This document shows positions 17,610-25,908 of a stretch of 64,000 nucleotides of DNA, in pieces. Source of the stretch: Neorhizobium sp. NCHU2750 (GTDB lineage: Bacteria; Pseudomonadota; Alphaproteobacteria; Rhizobiales; Rhizobiaceae); NCBI RefSeq assembly GCF_003597675.1, contig NZ_CP030828.1, forward strand, positions 446,001 to 510,000, given 5' to 3'. A model generated the notes under the pieces. The model did not search any database. It saw only the letters and a list, made by a program, of their open reading frames with translations, and was not told the DNA's origin. Both the position numbers and the translations under genes were made by a program. Position 1 is the first letter of the stretch. Each line of letters opens with the position of its first letter.

Positions 17610-17621
17610 TTCGATATCGAA
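17610..17621. promoter_or_regulatory. palindrome upstream of prc
   Basis: Perfect 12-bp palindrome TTCGATATCGAA, 17 bp before the prc ATG. It could be an operator or part of the leader; no regulator is identified. Confidence 0.3.
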
Positions 17622-17638
17622 AACTGGATCTGAGCTGA

Positions 17639-19723
17639 ATGCGCATAAGACATGGTGCCGCCCTCTGGATATTTCTCGCCATCGCTCCTTCGGCCTATGC
17701 CTTGGAGAGCGGCGATCCGCCGGTTTTGGCGCCATTGGAGCAACAGGGCAAGGCTGCCCACCTGAGCTCCGAATTTCTCGATCGCTATGCCTACAGGCCT
17801 GTGCCGCTCGACGACAGCCTGTCCGTCACGGTCTTCAACCAGTTTATCAAGTCGCTGGATCCCGATCGCATGCTGTTCCTGCAGTCGGACATCGACTCGT
17901 TCACGGCTGACAGCAAGAAAATCGACGACGCCATTCGCGGCGAGGACCTGAAGATCCCGTTTCATGTCTTCAATGTCTACGAACAGCGTGTCGTTGACCG
18001 GATGAATTACGCCAAAAGCCTGCTGCAGAAGGGCTTCGATTTCAGCGTCAAGGAAGATTTCGCCCTGCAGCGTGACAATGCGCCATGGCCACAGTCGCAG
18101 GCTGCGAGCGACGATCTTTGGCGCAAGCGGGTCAAGGACGATTGGCTGCGCCTGAAGCTTGCCGGCCAATCCGACGATGCCATTCGTACCACGCTTGGCA
18201 AGCGTTATGAAAATTCGCTCGACCGCGCCTACAAGTACAAGAGCGACGACGTTTTCCAGTCCTTTATGGAGGCCTATACGACGTCGGTCGATCCGCACAC
18301 GGATTATTTCGGTGCGGCTGCTTCCGCCGAATTCGATATCTCGATGTCGCTGTCACTGGTTGGCATCGGCGCCGTGCTGCAGGAGCGCGACGACTATACG
18401 ACTATCCGCGAACTCGTGCCGGGCGGACCGGCACAATTGTCCAATAAGCTCGTCGTGGGTGATCGCATCATCGGCGTCGGTCAGGGCGAGGATGGTCCGA
18501 TCAAGGAAGTCGTCGGCACCCGCCTGGACGAAGTGGTGCAGATGATCCGTGGTGCCAAGAACACGGTTGTGCGGCTGGATATTCTCCCTGCCGATGCGGT
18601 GGCGAATGGCAGCCATCACATCGTCAACCTGGTGCGCGACAAGATCAGCCTCGAGAAGCAGGCGGCGCGCAAGACCATTCTGACGGTGAAGGACGGCGAC
18701 GCAACGCGCAAGATCGGTGTCATCACGCTGCCGGCCTTCTATGAGGACTTCGAGGCAAGGCGCAAGGGCGATCGCAATTACAAGAGCGCAAGCCGCGACG
18801 TCGCCAAGCTTCTCGACGAAATGAAGAGCGAGGGCGTCGATGGCGTGCTGATGGATCTGCGCGACAATGGCGGCGGCTCGCTTTCCGAAGCGATCGATCT
18901 GACCGGCCTGTTCGTCGGCAAGGGCCCTGTCGTTCAGCAACGTGACAGCCAGGGCAAGATCGAGGTCGAGAGTGACGATCTTTCCACACCTGCGTGGAAG
19001 GGACCGGTCGGCGTGCTGATCAATCGCGGCTCGGCCTCCGCGTCCGAAATTTTCGCTGCGGCGATCCAGGATTATGGACGGGGTGTGATCATTGGCGAAC
19101 CGAGCTTCGGCAAGGGCACGGTTCAAACCGTGGTCGATCTCGACAAGGCTGTTCACAACAGTCAGGCGCAATATGGCACTCTGAAACTGACGATTGCCCA
19201 GTTCTTCCGCGTAAACGGTGGAACAACCCAGTTGCGCGGCGTAACACCGGACATCAGTCTACCCGGCATCTCCGACCCGAAGACGCTCGGCGAATCCAGC
19301 TATGACAATGCTTTGCCGTGGACCGAGATAAAGCCCGCCACCTACAAGGCTGCCGGTAACGTCAAGGCATTGCTGCCGCAATTGCAAAGCCTTCATGACG
19401 CGCGTGTGGCAAAGGATAGTGATTTCAAGCGCTTTGCAGACGATGTTGCCAATTTGAAAGCCCAGCGCGACAAGAAGGTCATTTCTCTCAATGAGGCCGA
19501 CCGCCGCGCCGAGATGGAGGCGCAGCAGAAGCGTTTGAAGGCGCGCGATCAGCTCAACGACGGTCTTGAACAGAATGCCGACGACGGCCTGCAGGCCAAC
19601 GAACGCAGCCTGACCGCCGATCTTGCGATCGAAAGGGCGCGCAAGAACGAGACGGATGTGCTGCGTAACGAGGCTGCCGCCATTGTTGCTGACCAAGCGG
19701 ACCTGCTGCAAACCAAGCAATAA
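17639..19723 (+). CDS. prc: tail-specific protease Prc (S41A)
   Basis: A 694-residue periplasmic C-terminal processing protease. It has a Sec signal (MRIRHGAALWIFLAIAPSAY), an N-terminal helical DUF3340-like region, a PDZ domain (about 230-310, VPGGPAQLSNKLVVGDRI), the S41 catalytic domain and a helical C-terminal domain rich in Lys, Arg and Gln. The catalytic segment NRGSASASEIFAAA (Ser in 465-469) and SFGKGTVQ (Lys492) are intact. Length matches E. coli Prc (682) rather than the shorter CtpA. It degrades misfolded or C-terminally tagged envelope proteins and processes cell-wall enzymes. It sits directly beside the motor-like locus but is separated from it by a terminator and faces it. Confidence 0.93.
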   Translation: MRIRHGAALWIFLAIAPSAYALESGDPPVLAPLEQQGKAAHLSSEFLDRYAYRPVPLDDSLSVTVFNQFIKSLDPDRMLFLQSDIDSFTADSKKIDDAIRGEDLKIPFHVFNVYEQRVVDRMNYAKSLLQKGFDFSVKEDFALQRDNAPWPQSQAASDDLWRKRVKDDWLRLKLAGQSDDAIRTTLGKRYENSLDRAYKYKSDDVFQSFMEAYTTSVDPHTDYFGAAASAEFDISMSLSLVGIGAVLQERDDYTTIRELVPGGPAQLSNKLVVGDRIIGVGQGEDGPIKEVVGTRLDEVVQMIRGAKNTVVRLDILPADAVANGSHHIVNLVRDKISLEKQAARKTILTVKDGDATRKIGVITLPAFYEDFEARRKGDRNYKSASRDVAKLLDEMKSEGVDGVLMDLRDNGGGSLSEAIDLTGLFVGKGPVVQQRDSQGKIEVESDDLSTPAWKGPVGVLINRGSASASEIFAAAIQDYGRGVIIGEPSFGKGTVQTVVDLDKAVHNSQAQYGTLKLTIAQFFRVNGGTTQLRGVTPDISLPGISDPKTLGESSYDNALPWTEIKPATYKAAGNVKALLPQLQSLHDARVAKDSDFKRFADDVANLKAQRDKKVISLNEADRRAEMEAQQKRLKARDQLNDGLEQNADDGLQANERSLTADLAIERARKNETDVLRNEAAAIVADQADLLQTKQ

Positions 19724-19737
19724 GTTGGCATCAGGAG

Positions 19738-19766
19738 CGGGGGCGTGCCGATCAGGTACGCCCCCG
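19738..19766 (+). terminator. terminator after prc
   Basis: 9-bp stem CGGGGGCGT / ACGCCCCCG with an 11-base loop that can pair further, 15 bases past the prc stop, followed by TCTCATT. Confidence 0.7.
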
Positions 19767-19837
19767 TCTCTCATTGGCTGTTGATGACTTTACGCGAGGC
19801 GCGACCATCTGTGTAACCGGCGTCCGCGCATCAACGA

Positions 19838-22060
19838 TTATACGGGCCGGGAAAGCTGTGCAGCGTCAGCCCAGGCCTTGGTCGATCTTGCCGGAACCAA
19901 GCCGTAAAGCCGAGAAAGCTCTTCGGTCAGTCTGATAAGCGATGACAGCCTCGCCTCGTCGACCACCCGACAGGGGGCGATATCGATCTCGGTGTGGTGT
20001 GCGACTTGGCCGGTCCTGAGGGACTGAGCCGTTATACTATCGATATTGATATAGAATTGCTCCTGTTCGCCCTGCGTCGAAGATAGGTCGCTCAGTGCGA
20101 ATTTCTCGCGCAGCACGGTGTGCGAGATGACTGGCTCAAATCTCGTCTTGGGAAACAGGCCGGTCATCGACGCCAGTAAGAGCGGGTTTCCTGCATCCTC
20201 ACCGGCAATCTCTGCTGAATTCAGGAATTCATCGATCCCGGTCTCCAGATTGTCGATCCAGTTGAATTCAAGCCTAGCAATCACGGCGCTTGCACCGTAC
20301 CGAACTGAAGGCAATTCGAGATTGAGGGGGCGCATCGAAGAATCGGAACACGTGCCCCAAGTCATGAATTTGCTCGACATCAGCCTTTGGCGAAGCGTGA
20401 ACCCTGCCGCGATCAGTCCATTGCCCAATGCGGCCGTGGTGTCATCATAGTAAAGATCCACACTTTGCGGGCCGGGAGCGCGATCGAAGCGTGAGACGCC
20501 AAGGCCCGCAAAACGGCTGTCGGATGCAAGCAGTCCATCCGCCGCCGTGCCGCCGCTGGAGCGATGGAGTGCATCACGCAGTTGCTGGACCGATTTTTCC
20601 GCCAAAGGACGCAGCCGCCCTTCATGCTCGAGAGAGAGTTCGACGGGCTTGTTTTGAGCGTTTGGCCGATCTGGTGGCCAATGTAGCAACTGGAAGCCGC
20701 GTCGATCCAGCGTTTCGGCCACATCGGGGAGTTTTGCCCGCACCATATCTCTGAAACGGCGCAGCGTTTCCGGCTCGACCTCGTTCGGTCCCGCGGCCGC
20801 TACGGGTGGGCTGCTGATTGCGAAGCCTTCTTCGAGCCGCGCACAGAAACGTGCGAGCCATTTCAAACCCTCTCCATAAAGGCCGAGCGCCACATCTTCG
20901 CGCGGGGGCGATTTCTTCAGCCGGTCGCGCGGCAGACCAAGCAGATTGGCCGCCATGCCGAGTTCATATCGCGCCTGCCAGAGATGGTCGCCATGCGCCC
21001 CGGCAAATTCTGCGGCCCTGTCGAGGCACAGAGCCACAACGCCAGGGGTCCAGGTAGCGCTGTCGATGCGGTAGGTGAGGGTGGCGCCTTCGCCATCGAT
21101 CGAGCGGTATTGGGCCTTGAATGGCTGCCCATCATGGGGCTTTTCCATTGGCCCGGTATTCTCGATGAAATGCGTGAGTTTGGCGATGTCGAAAAGATAG
21201 TCGCCGGTCAGCCATTCCTTCGGATCGATGAATTTCAGTTCCAGCTTGCCCTCGTTCTTGCGAAGAAGGATGTTGCCTGGATTGGGGTCGCCGTGGACAA
21301 TCGTGGAAAAGGGGGCAGAGATCCGATCCAGATAATCGGCCTTCCGCTGGATGAGGTCGATATAGTGCTGCCACGGTGCGTAATGTTCGCCGTTGATCTC
21401 CAGCGGCTGGGATATGAAGCGTGCATCCTGTTCGGCTGTCTCTGTCAACCGCTCGACTATGCGACCGAGATAGTCGGCGCGGATGCTCGGGATGGTCCGC
21501 CTGTCCTGGCTGGACGAAAAACCGCGGAACATGATGTCGAGCGTATGCAGCATCATCTCGTCGGGAAAACCGCCCACCGGCCTTCCAGGCTTGGGGAACA
21601 ACCGGTCCTCGAGCGACGACCAACCATCGCCCGGCGGGAAAAATTCCATGAGATAGGCATAGGGTGGCGTGTCATGGACGGCATAGATGGCAGGCCAGGC
21701 TTTCCTGTAATCCTCATCCAGCCTGTGATTATTGCCTATGGCCTGCATGACCTTCGCCTCTTCGGCGAGCTTCTTTGTCTTCTGGTCGAGCTTGAAGGCG
21801 AAGGGCGCCTGGAACTTGTAGAACGCCACCATCTCGGCAGTGTTGCCGCCGGATAAATGCTTGCCTTCGATATCGAGCTTTATGACCGGTAGTCCTTTTC
21901 CAACGACCGAATGGATGAGGTCCCTGGCGATCCGATCGGCCTCTCGCCGTGCTTCGTCCCGGTCCAGCGGCGGTGTGTTTCCATCCTCGTCCGTGTCCTG
22001 CAGAAGGGCAGCAATCGCCTCGGTAAGCACATCTTTCAAATAAGTGTCCTGATCGGCCAT
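19838..22060 (-). CDS. APH-type kinase fused to a CYTH-like domain
   Basis: A 740-residue cytoplasmic protein. Residues about 50-400 are an aminoglycoside-phosphotransferase/choline-kinase fold with apparently intact residues: Lys90 and Glu100/101 in the ATP pocket, the catalytic loop HGDPNPGNILL (His256, Asp258, Asn263) and the metal loop FIDPKEWLTGDYLFDIAKL (Asp279). The last 240 residues resemble a CYTH/triphosphate-tunnel domain (DLYYDDTTAALGNGL; FTLRQRL; TEIDIAPCRVVDEARL; a terminal TKAWADA), although the usual N-terminal E-x-E-x-K is not obvious. APH and CYTH domains in one chain could make a small-molecule phosphotransferase coupled to polyphosphate or nucleotide chemistry; this is inference. 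AGGAGG precedes the ATG. It is the last gene of the left arm of the locus. Confidence 0.75.
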   Translation of the reverse strand: MADQDTYLKDVLTEAIAALLQDTDEDGNTPPLDRDEARREADRIARDLIHSVVGKGLPVIKLDIEGKHLSGGNTAEMVAFYKFQAPFAFKLDQKTKKLAEEAKVMQAIGNNHRLDEDYRKAWPAIYAVHDTPPYAYLMEFFPPGDGWSSLEDRLFPKPGRPVGGFPDEMMLHTLDIMFRGFSSSQDRRTIPSIRADYLGRIVERLTETAEQDARFISQPLEINGEHYAPWQHYIDLIQRKADYLDRISAPFSTIVHGDPNPGNILLRKNEGKLELKFIDPKEWLTGDYLFDIAKLTHFIENTGPMEKPHDGQPFKAQYRSIDGEGATLTYRIDSATWTPGVVALCLDRAAEFAGAHGDHLWQARYELGMAANLLGLPRDRLKKSPPREDVALGLYGEGLKWLARFCARLEEGFAISSPPVAAAGPNEVEPETLRRFRDMVRAKLPDVAETLDRRGFQLLHWPPDRPNAQNKPVELSLEHEGRLRPLAEKSVQQLRDALHRSSGGTAADGLLASDSRFAGLGVSRFDRAPGPQSVDLYYDDTTAALGNGLIAAGFTLRQRLMSSKFMTWGTCSDSSMRPLNLELPSVRYGASAVIARLEFNWIDNLETGIDEFLNSAEIAGEDAGNPLLLASMTGLFPKTRFEPVISHTVLREKFALSDLSSTQGEQEQFYINIDSITAQSLRTGQVAHHTEIDIAPCRVVDEARLSSLIRLTEELSRLYGLVPARSTKAWADAAQLSRPV

Positions 22061-22078
22061 TCCGCCGCCCTCCTGTCG

Positions 22079-22609
22079 CTATTGTTCGATCGACGCCCGA
22101 ATGTTCTTCACCTGTTGGATGAGGTCCCCGACTGGAATTTCCTGCAGTTCGCGGGCAGCCTCCTGGCGCCTTGTCTCGTTTTCGGCGGTGCGGATGCCAT
22201 TCTCGATTGCCATGACGAGCCGCTCGCGGTCGGATGCCTTGGCGAGCGATGCCGCGATCTCCGCACGAAGGCGTTGGCGTTGCCCGGCAAGTTCGGCCAG
22301 CCTCTGCAAATCGGCACGAACCTTAGCGAGTTCCGTGCGTTTTGCCGCGATTTCGCGGTCGAGCCTCGATAGCTGGCGATCACTGTCGCGCAGCGACGCG
22401 CTCAGTCGCGCATTGGCCGTATCAAGCGTGTTGGCGCGGGCCGTCAGCGAAGCAACGCGTTGGTCATAAGCTCCCGTCGTGGTCCCGCATATCCCGCCTG
22501 CCAGGCCGCCTTCGCGGGGATCGGTGGTGACGCCGGTGCAGCATCCGGCGAGCAGGCCCAAGCCAAGCAGCGACGGGTTTTTCCACCATGATGACCATCG
22601 CTGCATCAT
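22079..22609 (-). CDS. coiled-coil lipoprotein
   Basis: A 176-residue predicted lipoprotein. A short signal ends in the lipobox LLAGCC (Cys23), a glycine-rich patch follows (EGGLAGGICGTTTGAYDQ), then about 110 residues of strong heptad coiled coil (VASLTARANTLDTANARL; LSRLDREIAAKRTELAKV; LQRLAELAGQRQRLRAEI). Its ATG overlaps the stop of the upstream lipoprotein gene (ATGATGA), so the two are translationally coupled and probably form a pair. It likely sits in the periplasm attached to a membrane. No homologue is known to me. Confidence 0.75.
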   Translation of the reverse strand: MMQRWSSWWKNPSLLGLGLLAGCCTGVTTDPREGGLAGGICGTTTGAYDQRVASLTARANTLDTANARLSASLRDSDRQLSRLDREIAAKRTELAKVRADLQRLAELAGQRQRLRAEIAASLAKASDRERLVMAIENGIRTAENETRRQEAARELQEIPVGDLIQQVKNIRASIEQ

Positions 22610-23310
22610 AGTTTTTCCTCGACCTCGATCAGGGTCGCCCGGCTGTCGACAAGTTGCGCCTTGCCGTGCTCGGCCGCGTTGATCTGCTGGTTCAGCGCGG
22701 AGCCACCGGACACCCGGCTGTTGAGCGACTTGAGCTGCGAAATCTCTTTTTCGGCGGCGCCGATCGCATCGGATATCGTATGCCTGTCGTCAGAGATTGC
22801 AGCTTTCAGGGCAACCTTTTCCCGCGCATTGGCCCTGTTCAGTGAGGAGGCTTGCTGGCGTCTACGAGCAACAAGCGCGTTCGCGGTGGAAACCATTCCT
22901 GAGAGCTTGGCATTGTTGGCGCGCGCCTGGCGGATGACCTGGTTGAGATCATCTTCCTTGCGCACGTAGCTCTTCTTCTTTTCCGCCACGCCCTGGCCGA
23001 CCCCGGCACCGATCAAGGTTCCGACCAACCCGCCGATCAGGGCGTTGCGAGCGACCTGCCTGCCATCGCCGCCGCTCAGTGCCGTCACTGCGGCGGCCCC
23101 CAACGCGCCGATCATGGCACCCGCCGTCGCGCCATCGGTGACGGTCCGCCTGTAATCGGCGGTCTGATGTGCCAACCGTTCTGATGCAGCGCCGTTGGGT
23201 CGCGTCGATGGATTGCCGTCTGCCATTGCGCCTGATGATGTCTCGCAGGAGGCGAGGGCAAAGCTCAACAGCAGCGCCATGGCTGCCTTGGAAATTCTGT
23301 GTAGATGCAT
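22606..23310 (-). CDS. glycine-zipper coiled-coil lipoprotein
   Basis: A 234-residue predicted lipoprotein with lipobox ALASC (Cys22). Residues about 60-110 form two glycine-zipper stretches (TAGAMIGALGAAAVTALSGG and LIGGLVGTLIGAGVGQGV), typical of short membrane-inserting or oligomerising hairpins. The rest is helical coiled coil (VIRQARANNAKLSGMVSTAN; IGAAEKEISQLKSLNSR). It lies between the MotB-like gene (16 bp upstream) and the second lipoprotein gene (4-bp overlap). A role as a periplasmic stalk or ring around the motor-like proteins is an inference from topology and operon position. Confidence 0.75.
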   Translation of the reverse strand: MHLHRISKAAMALLLSFALASCETSSGAMADGNPSTRPNGAASERLAHQTADYRRTVTDGATAGAMIGALGAAAVTALSGGDGRQVARNALIGGLVGTLIGAGVGQGVAEKKKSYVRKEDDLNQVIRQARANNAKLSGMVSTANALVARRRQQASSLNRANAREKVALKAAISDDRHTISDAIGAAEKEISQLKSLNSRVSGGSALNQQINAAEHGKAQLVDSRATLIEVEEKL

Positions 23311-23326
23311 GAAAGCCCCCTTGCTC

Positions 23327-24247
23327 CTAAAGGTCTTGCAATCGTTTCATCAGACGGCCTGGGTCGCAGAGCCCGTCCCTTGTCGTGCCGAGGCGGATGT
23401 CGATGCTCGCCTTGGCCTTGCTGATTTCTTCCGACGAGAGGCCGCGATAATAGGTCGCCATCTCCGAGAAGGCGTGGATCGCATCCTCGCTTTCGATCAT
23501 GATGCTGCGGCGCAGTTCCGGTGCGTTTTCGAAGCTTCCGGGATTGACCCTTATGCAGGCGAGCGGAAATCCGGCGGCGGCGAAGGCTTCCCGATAGGCT
23601 GCTGCGAGCCTGCCGCTCAGCAGGTAGATCGCATTCATGGCTCCCTCATCCGCAAGGCCGGCGGGTATCAGCGCAAGAATCTGCGGCGGCATGAATGTCT
23701 CGATCAGAATTTCATTGGCACCCGGCGGCAGAGGTCTCGCCTTCGCAATCATCCGCGCGAGCATGTCTCGATCAAGGGACAGGCGCAGCTTGCTGGCGTC
23801 GGTAAAGAAAGGCGCCAGCGATTTCGCGGATATGAAAAATTGGCCAATATCCTGATATCCTGGCGAAGCTTGGCTACTGAGTATTTCAAGTCTGGATTGG
23901 GCCAGGGACAAAGCCTCGCCGGCTGCCGTCAGTAACCGCTCCTTCTCCTTAAGCTCGTCGGCCTGGAGGCTATTTTGTCGCTTGAGACGGTCCGTCTCTT
24001 CCGCGGCGGCTGCCAATAGTCTTGCCTGTTTGTCGAATGCCTGCCGCGAAACCAGGTCTTGAAGTTTCGTCTGGCCTGTCTTCTGAGCCGGTGTCGGCAA
24101 CGTCGAACTGGGCGCTGCCTGTCCGATCTGTTGGCCCACGCCGACGATACCCAATAGCAGCATGGCGATCGCAAATAGCGAGATCATCAGGTCCGATCCC
24201 GGCCCGTAAGCATCCTCGATGGGCTCATAGAGGCTAACGTCTTCCAT
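23327..24247 (-). CDS. MotB/ExbD/ZorB-like membrane partner protein
   Basis: A 306-residue single-span protein. The only membrane helix (about 20-38) begins GSDLMISLFAIAMLLLGIVG, with Asp19 where MotB, ExbD and ZorB carry the proton-binding aspartate. A coiled coil (about 75-125) follows, then a C-terminal periplasmic domain (about 155-290) with a pattern loosely like OmpA/MotB peptidoglycan-binding domains (NAIYLLSGRLAAAYREAFAA, then FPLACIRVNPGSFENAP), too divergent to assert. Its start overlaps the end of the channel gene by 14 bp. Together they form the expected two-component stator pair. The gene order, the conserved Asp and the topology are the main evidence. Confidence 0.72.
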   Translation of the reverse strand: MEDVSLYEPIEDAYGPGSDLMISLFAIAMLLLGIVGVGQQIGQAAPSSTLPTPAQKTGQTKLQDLVSRQAFDKQARLLAAAAEETDRLKRQNSLQADELKEKERLLTAAGEALSLAQSRLEILSSQASPGYQDIGQFFISAKSLAPFFTDASKLRLSLDRDMLARMIAKARPLPPGANEILIETFMPPQILALIPAGLADEGAMNAIYLLSGRLAAAYREAFAAAGFPLACIRVNPGSFENAPELRRSIMIESEDAIHAFSEMATYYRGLSSEEISKAKASIDIRLGTTRDGLCDPGRLMKRLQDL

Positions 24248-25787
24248 CTGTCAGCGCCTCCCTGGCCGAGGCAGGCGCGGCTGGCGAGATGGCTGACGCC
24301 GAGATCCTCTGAATACTGCCCCATTGCTGCAGGGCGATCTGGCCGACCGAGATCGCCAGAATAGCGACGACGTAGACGATAAAGGCGCGCCGAACTTGCC
24401 TCTCGCTGTCGCGTTGCGTTCGCGCGATCATCTGGGCGACCAAGGCGCTGGAACCGGAGAGGTGGTTTGAAACGCCCTCTGCAATGCCGCGCCTGAGGCT
24501 GTCTCGTAGCGTATCGTTCAGTCCGGCGGACAGCGCTTCACTCGCCCTGGAAAGCCCGTCGGAAAGGGATGCCGTCATGCCGGCCAGAGACGCGGCCGTG
24601 CTGTCACGGCTGATCTTGAGCGTGTTTTCCAGAGCCAGCATGCCGCCCGTTGCATGTCGATCCATGTCCGCGACCAGCCGTTCCAGTCGCTCGGACGTCA
24701 TGCTCTCGATCAACTGCATTCTTTCGGCAACGGTGCGAACATGAAGCGTTGCCTCTCGCCCTTGTTCTAGCATGGCCTTGATATCCGAAGCCTGTTGCGC
24801 AAAGAGCAGGGCGGGCTTCGAGAGGCCCTCTGCCATTGTGCGGGCGGTCGTCTCCAGCCTCCCTACATGCCCATGTATGTCAGTGCGGGTCTCCGACAGG
24901 ACGCGCAGATTGTCTTTCAGGGCTTCCCGCAGATCTTCGGCGGTCCGGACCAGTTCCTCATTGACGACGGATGTATCCCTGAAGAACCTTTGGGCGCTGA
25001 TCGCAAGACGCTGGATCTGGCCAATCAGCTTTGCTTCGCGCCATCGCGCCACGGAGGCGATGAGGGAGATCAGGATCGCTGCGACAATCCCTGCGATGGA
25101 CGTGCCGAAGGCGATGGCCAGCCCTTCGATGACATCGCCCATCAGACCGCTGATGCGCTCCATCAGGCCTTCGAATTCGATGGCATGCTGAGGATTGGCG
25201 CCTGCGCTCATCTGCGCGCTGCGTAGCACGAAGACCTCCTGAACCTGCTGGAGCGACATGATGAGGCCGACAAATGTGCCGAGGATGCCGGTACGGATGG
25301 CCAGGGTCTGTACCGCCGATATGCGGTAGGAAAAGGCGCGAATGCCCATCTCTTCGGCCCGTATCGCCAGATGCACCGGCTCGTAGCGGAAGAAGCGGGC
25401 GTCGTTGTGCAGTATGGCGATGATCCGCCCGGTGGACGTCGCCAAGCGTCGGGCGGCGTCGACATCGTTGTCGCCCAGAAGACCCGATGCCGCGAGATCT
25501 GGCGACATGGTGCGGAAATGGACTTCGCTGCTGTGAAAGTGATTGCGGATACGTTTGCCGACGAAGGCGACCACCTCCTGTTCCTGACGTTCCTTACGGT
25601 GCCCGGCAATGGCAAGCAGCCCGGCTAGCAGGAGCGAACCGACAAAAACACCGAGCGTGGACCACAGGGCCAAGGCGGAGGAAAAAAGCGGAGACAGCAC
25701 ACCCAGCCGATGCCAGTCGAAGAGGCTAGCGCCGAGAGCGACAAGGGCGAGCGCGGCCATGACCGTGACTGGATAGAATTTTCTCAT
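24234..25787 (-). CDS. MotA/TolQ/ExbB-type channel protein with long coiled-coil tail (ZorA-like)
   Basis: A 517-residue inner-membrane protein. Predicted spans are at about 5-23, 38-62, 162-182 and 219-247, and a fifth near 467-490. The third and fourth carry the MotA/ExbB hallmark (AIRTGILGTFVGLIMSLQ; EGLAIAFGTSIAGIVAAI). Between the fourth and fifth spans lie about 200 residues of helical tail rich in heptads (TARTMAEGLSKPALLF; DIKAMLEQGREATLHV), similar in concept to the long cytoplasmic tail of ZorA of the Zorya antiphage system, though here the tail returns to the membrane. I chose the ATG at 25787 (MRKFYPVTVM). An in-frame TTG at 25853 would add 22 residues inside the AT-rich promoter gap. 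First gene of the left arm. Confidence 0.78.
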   Translation of the reverse strand: MRKFYPVTVMAALALVALGASLFDWHRLGVLSPLFSSALALWSTLGVFVGSLLLAGLLAIAGHRKERQEQEVVAFVGKRIRNHFHSSEVHFRTMSPDLAASGLLGDNDVDAARRLATSTGRIIAILHNDARFFRYEPVHLAIRAEEMGIRAFSYRISAVQTLAIRTGILGTFVGLIMSLQQVQEVFVLRSAQMSAGANPQHAIEFEGLMERISGLMGDVIEGLAIAFGTSIAGIVAAILISLIASVARWREAKLIGQIQRLAISAQRFFRDTSVVNEELVRTAEDLREALKDNLRVLSETRTDIHGHVGRLETTARTMAEGLSKPALLFAQQASDIKAMLEQGREATLHVRTVAERMQLIESMTSERLERLVADMDRHATGGMLALENTLKISRDSTAASLAGMTASLSDGLSRASEALSAGLNDTLRDSLRRGIAEGVSNHLSGSSALVAQMIARTQRDSERQVRRAFIVYVVAILAISVGQIALQQWGSIQRISASAISPAAPASAREALTDGRR

Positions 25788-25908
25788 TCTGCATTCCAGG
25801 GTTGCTAAATTTGGAATTAATGCACCCATAAGATGTAAAATCATCTTGATCAATACGCGCTTTTATATTTATTGATATGCAACCAAAAATTGTTTTCGGG
25901 GATGGTGC
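25788..25908. promoter_or_regulatory. divergent promoter region of the motor-like locus
   Basis: A 121-bp AT-rich gap between the two divergent arms. It contains AAGATG-TAAAAT-CATCTT (25830-25847), a perfect 6-6-6 inverted repeat, and ATCAAT (25849-25854) / ATTGAT (25871-25876). Both arms are probably driven from here, perhaps under one regulator that is not encoded in the locus. Confidence 0.5.

Larger units (their letters stand above)
17246..17638. other. intergenic region frcA-prc
   Basis: A 393-bp gap. It contains a weak hairpin terminator (17393-17411), a second small hairpin GGGCT-N3-AGCCC near 17466, TTGCCG/CGGCAA arms at 17521-17538 and a 12-bp palindrome just before prc. An 86-codon open frame at 17249-17509 has no ribosome site and no recognisable sequence, so I do not call it. 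Confidence 0.45.
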
